A stretch of DNA of 64,000 nt. Origin: Legionella lytica. GTDB taxonomy: Bacteria > Pseudomonadota > Gammaproteobacteria > Legionellales > Legionellaceae. This document shows, in pieces, positions 61,058 through 64,000 of the stretch. Under the pieces are notes generated by a model. That model was given only the letters and a program-made list of their open reading frames with translations, had not been told where the DNA came from and made no database searches. How positions within the stretch are numbered: the first letter of the stretch is position 1; the number at the start of each line of letters is the position of its first letter. The position numbers and the translations under genes are program-made. The stretch covers positions 248,001 through 312,000 of the forward strand of contig NZ_CP071527.1 of NCBI RefSeq assembly GCF_023921225.1, written 5' to 3'.

Positions 61058-63496
61058 ATGGCTATTCTATTTTTCTTGGTTTATTTAGTCTTTACGCTTA
61101 TCGTTCTTTATCGAGCAATGAATCCCCTCGTTTGGGAGTTAGGAAGCGTATTTTATTTATTAGTTGCCACCTTCGCCATCGGTCTCCCGTGGATTGTTGG
61201 GTTTGTATTATGGGCGGTAATTATTGTTGCTTTGCTAGTCGTTTATATGGAGCCTTTGCGGGCATGGCTCGGTGATTTTCTCTATAAAACTGCAGGTAAA
61301 TCAGTTCCTAAGCTTTCAAAGACTGAAGAAGAAGCCTTAAATGCCGGTGATACTTGGCTTGAAGAAGACATTTTTCGTGGAGCCCCTAATTGGGAGCGCT
61401 TATCAAAAGTTGCTACTGAGCTTTCTGCAGAAGAGCAGGCATTTCTTGATAATGAAACACAGATGCTATGCGGCATGCTAAATGAATGGCAAATTAGCCA
61501 AGAGCATGATTTGCCTGAAAATGTTTGGACTTATCTCAAAGAAAATGGCTTTTTTGGCTTGGTTATTCCCAAGGAATATGGTGGAAAAGGCTTTTCGGCT
61601 CGGGCACATTCTGATGTGGTACAAAAAATTGCTACCCGTTCAGGAGTTACCGGGGTAACGGTGATGGTTCCCAATTCATTAGGCCCAGGCGAGCTAATTA
61701 ATTATTATGGTACAGATGAGCAAAAGAATCATTATTTGCCACGATTGGCCAAAGGTATCGATATTCCATGCTTTGCGTTAACTGAACCAGGAGCGGGTAG
61801 TGATGCTACATCCATTCAATCTGATGCGATTGTGATGCAAAAGCAAGTGGACGGTAAAACCGTGCTTGGTTTGTCGATTACTATAGATAAACGTTGGATT
61901 ACTTTAGCACCCATTGCAACCTTGATTGGTTTAGCCGTTAATGTTCGCGATCCTGAAGGTTTATTACAAGGCGAAGGAGTGGAAGGAATTACTTGCGTAC
62001 TCGTTCCACGGGATACACCAAATCTAGAGGTTGGTAATCGCCATTTGCCCGCAGAACAACCTTTTATGAATGGTACTGTGCGTGGGAAAGACATTTTTGT
62101 ACCAATTACGGCAGTTATTGGTGGACAAAAACGGGTGGGTGGTGGATGGCAAATGTTGGTTGAATGTTTGTCTATTGGCCGTTCTATTTCTTTACCTGCA
62201 ATGGGAGCAGGCTCTTCTGCTATTTGCTATCTCACCTCAGGTGCATTTGCTCGTATTCGTCGTCAGTTCAATGTGGAAATCGCGCAGTTTGAAGGAATTG
62301 AAGAGAAACTCGCAGAAATTGCCGGTTTAACCTATTTAACTAGTGCAACACGTTTACTCACAGTCGCTGCCGTTAATGAACATAAAAAACCGTCTGTAGC
62401 TTCTGCGATTACCAAATACTTCAATACTGAATTAGCTCGTGCCACGATTAATAATGCGATGGATGTACACGCTGGGCGTGCTGTTGTGGTTGGCCCACGG
62501 AACTATTTAACGAATTTCTACCAAGGAATTCCTATCTCCATTACAGTTGAAGGTGCGAATGTTATGTCGCGCAACTTGCTGATCTTTGGCCAAGGTTCTA
62601 TGGCATGTCATCCGTTTATCCGAGATGAGTTTTATGCCGTTGCCAAAGAAGATAAGGCTGCCTTTAGAGACGTAATTTGGAAGCATATTCAATATTTCAT
62701 GCAAAATTTTGCCAAAGCGATGTGTACTGCATGGACTGGTGGATTATTGATTAGTGTTCCTAAGTCGCCCATGAAGCGTGACTATCAACGCTTAACTCGT
62801 TTAAGCTACGCCTTTGCTTGGTTAGCTGACTTATCCTTAATTTATTTAGGTGGGGATTTAAAACGTAAAGAGCGCTTATCTGCTCGTCTAGCTGATGGAC
62901 TGTCTTATTTATATATGGCAATGGCTGCGTTACGTAGTGTGCAGTTAAATGGAGATGATAAAGATGAGCAATTGCATGCACAATGGGCCGTTGCTTATTG
63001 CTATTATCATGCACAAAAATCACTACTTGCTTTATGCCAAAACTTCCCATCCCGGTTATTAGGTTTCATCATGCGCTTTGTTGCATTTCCCTTGGGGCAA
63101 ACCATGCGTTACCCCAGTGATAAATTAGATAGAAAACTGGCTGCATTAATGACTGGAAATAACCATTTCCGCAATCGTTTGAAATCATTTCTTTATTTAT
63201 CAGGAGATCCACAACAGCCAGTGGATCGTATGGAACATGCCTTACAATTAATCATCAACGCGGATGAACTGTCTAAGAAAGTAGGTGATGTGAAGCGAGC
63301 TAAGTTTGGACATTTAAAAGCGAAACTAGAGAAAAAACTGGAAAAGAAAGAAATTACTCAAGAAGAGATGGAGCAATTGTTGGCAGTAGAAGCAGCACGT
63401 TGGGATGCTATCTTAGTGGATGAGTTTACTTTCGAATCGATGAAACAAGGTACTTTTAATTCAGTAATCGATTATGTTAAATCACCATTCATTTAA
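61058..63496 (+). CDS. fadE: Acyl-CoA dehydrogenase FadE
   Basis: 812 residues, the FadE length. N-terminal membrane helices (FFLVYLVFTLIVLYRAMN and VFYLLVATFAIGLPWIVGFV) anchor it at the inner membrane. The acyl-CoA dehydrogenase core follows: CFALTEPGAGSDATS, a flavin-binding block, LSATRLLTVAAV, and the DUF1974 C-terminal domain. It catalyses the first step of fatty-acid beta-oxidation. GGAAGG lies 7 bases before the ATG. Confidence 0.96.
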   Translation: MAILFFLVYLVFTLIVLYRAMNPLVWELGSVFYLLVATFAIGLPWIVGFVLWAVIIVALLVVYMEPLRAWLGDFLYKTAGKSVPKLSKTEEEALNAGDTWLEEDIFRGAPNWERLSKVATELSAEEQAFLDNETQMLCGMLNEWQISQEHDLPENVWTYLKENGFFGLVIPKEYGGKGFSARAHSDVVQKIATRSGVTGVTVMVPNSLGPGELINYYGTDEQKNHYLPRLAKGIDIPCFALTEPGAGSDATSIQSDAIVMQKQVDGKTVLGLSITIDKRWITLAPIATLIGLAVNVRDPEGLLQGEGVEGITCVLVPRDTPNLEVGNRHLPAEQPFMNGTVRGKDIFVPITAVIGGQKRVGGGWQMLVECLSIGRSISLPAMGAGSSAICYLTSGAFARIRRQFNVEIAQFEGIEEKLAEIAGLTYLTSATRLLTVAAVNEHKKPSVASAITKYFNTELARATINNAMDVHAGRAVVVGPRNYLTNFYQGIPISITVEGANVMSRNLLIFGQGSMACHPFIRDEFYAVAKEDKAAFRDVIWKHIQYFMQNFAKAMCTAWTGGLLISVPKSPMKRDYQRLTRLSYAFAWLADLSLIYLGGDLKRKERLSARLADGLSYLYMAMAALRSVQLNGDDKDEQLHAQWAVAYCYYHAQKSLLALCQNFPSRLLGFIMRFVAFPLGQTMRYPSDKLDRKLAALMTGNNHFRNRLKSFLYLSGDPQQPVDRMEHALQLIINADELSKKVGDVKRAKFGHLKAKLEKKLEKKEITQEEMEQLLAVEAARWDAILVDEFTFESMKQGTFNSVIDYVKSPFI

Positions 63497-63528
63497 TTTT
63501 TTACAAACGCTTAACACCAAATGCAAAA

Positions 63529-63554
63529 TTAGATGTCAATTTGTTGACATCTAA
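63529..63554. promoter_or_regulatory. Perfect 11-bp palindrome before the last gene
   Basis: TTAGATGTCAA at 63529-63539 pairs with TTGACATCTAA at 63544-63554. It is followed directly by TATAAT at 63560, so it may be an operator overlapping the promoter of the next gene, or the terminator of fadE. A T-tract after it is short. Confidence 0.6.
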
Positions 63555-63604
63555 TTTGCTATAATTAGGGCATGCGTTAATCAATTCAATGTGAGATTCG
63601 AATT

Positions 63605-64000
63605 ATGGCTGGCAACAGATTTCCAACTACTCAAGAAGTTAAGTCTGCAATGGAAACGGCAGGAACTACAATTGACGGCGCAGAGTATCTTGCTTCGCGT
63701 GTGAGAGATTTAGCAACTAAATCTAAGTTTCTAAGTAAGAATCCAGAATTAAAAGAAAACATTATTGCTGCAGTAGATAAGTTTGCTGATTATGTCCGCT
63801 TTAAGTTGACTGTAAATGGCCAACCCTGGTCTGGTCAGCAATTAGAAACTTCAGACTTGAAAAATATGCAGAATAATCTTGCTGACGCTGCTGTGAGAGA
63901 GATGGCAGGCAAGGTATCCGACATCAAGGTCGATTATGCCGTTAGTGCTGGTGGGCACTATGTTCGTGGTTATTCCTCCAGTGATGGCGCAGTACCTCCT
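63605..64000 (+). CDS. Hypothetical protein, cut by the window end
   Basis: 132 residues are visible from ATG 63605 with no stop. MAGNRFPTTQEVKSAMETAG starts it; a helical region (residues 20-60) is followed by a part rich in Asn and Gln. No signal peptide and no family recognised. A TATAAT at 63560 may be the -10 box. The TTGACA that starts the second arm of the palindrome is only 10 bases upstream of it, so it is not a standard -35. Confidence 0.65.
   Translation, partial: MAGNRFPTTQEVKSAMETAGTTIDGAEYLASRVRDLATKSKFLSKNPELKENIIAAVDKFADYVRFKLTVNGQPWSGQQLETSDLKNMQNNLADAAVREMAGKVSDIKVDYAVSAGGHYVRGYSSSDGAVPP

Noticed and set aside
63544..63565. TTGACA and TATAAT as a standard promoter
   Set aside because: The spacer is 10 bases, too short for sigma-70. 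The TTGACA belongs to the palindrome arm.

Overview
The window looks like chromosome of a Legionella-type gammaproteobacterium. This is inferred from the low GC content, the tmRNA tag ANDENFAGEAIAA, two eukaryotic-like kinase genes, a protein ending in a CaaX box, and the style of the hypothetical proteins. No species-level marker can be checked here.

Layout. 1-3.06 kb: a membrane protein and oligopeptidase A. 3.25-3.64 kb: tmRNA (ssrA). 3.62-19.97 kb: a genomic island inserted at the 3' end of ssrA and bounded by a perfect 22-bp direct repeat of the tmRNA T-arm/acceptor sequence. A third, imperfect copy at 17.63 kb splits it into a 14-kb unit and a 2.3-kb unit. The large unit holds a decayed integrase, an S24-type repressor and a seven-gene leftward restriction operon: half-size HsdS, HsdM, full HsdS, DUF4917, AlbA_2/Schlafen-like, HsdR and a YgjP-type metallopeptidase. 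A divergent FRG-domain gene lies at its head. The small unit carries one OLD-like ATPase/TOPRIM gene. The window is therefore a layered defence island at ssrA.

20-24 kb is further accessory DNA: a truncated gene, a winged-helix protein behind six perfect 7-bp repeats, an orphan AbiEi-like antitoxin, a class II Fic protein with an array of seven TGTCGA-type operators, and a KTSC-like small protein. 24-29.5 kb holds species-type hypotheticals, including a candidate prenylated effector (CaaX end CTLI), a kinase-fold protein, WrbA and a decayed outer-membrane gene.

29.5-64 kb is mostly core or lineage-specific metabolism. It includes a squalene/phytoene-synthase-like gene paired with an unusual diiron/E2-acyltransferase fusion, an M20 deacylase, an MltA-like transglycosylase, a VanX-like dipeptidase, a LuxR regulator with an unlisted small upstream gene, a secreted GH17 glucanase-like protein, an extended phosphoribosyltransferase, a class A beta-lactamase-like protein and a Ser/Thr kinase. 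Further on are malic enzyme, a 2OG dioxygenase, a glutathionyl transferase, an aconitase fragment, the EF-P/EpmB pair, LD-carboxypeptidase, polyphosphate kinase, a chromate-transporter half protein and FadE. A further gene is cut by the window end.

Gene ends are often marked by strong hairpins. Several belong to a dispersed intergenic palindrome family (AGCCTGGTTGC...GCAACCAGGCT). A 176-bp MITE-like element sits at 54.0 kb.
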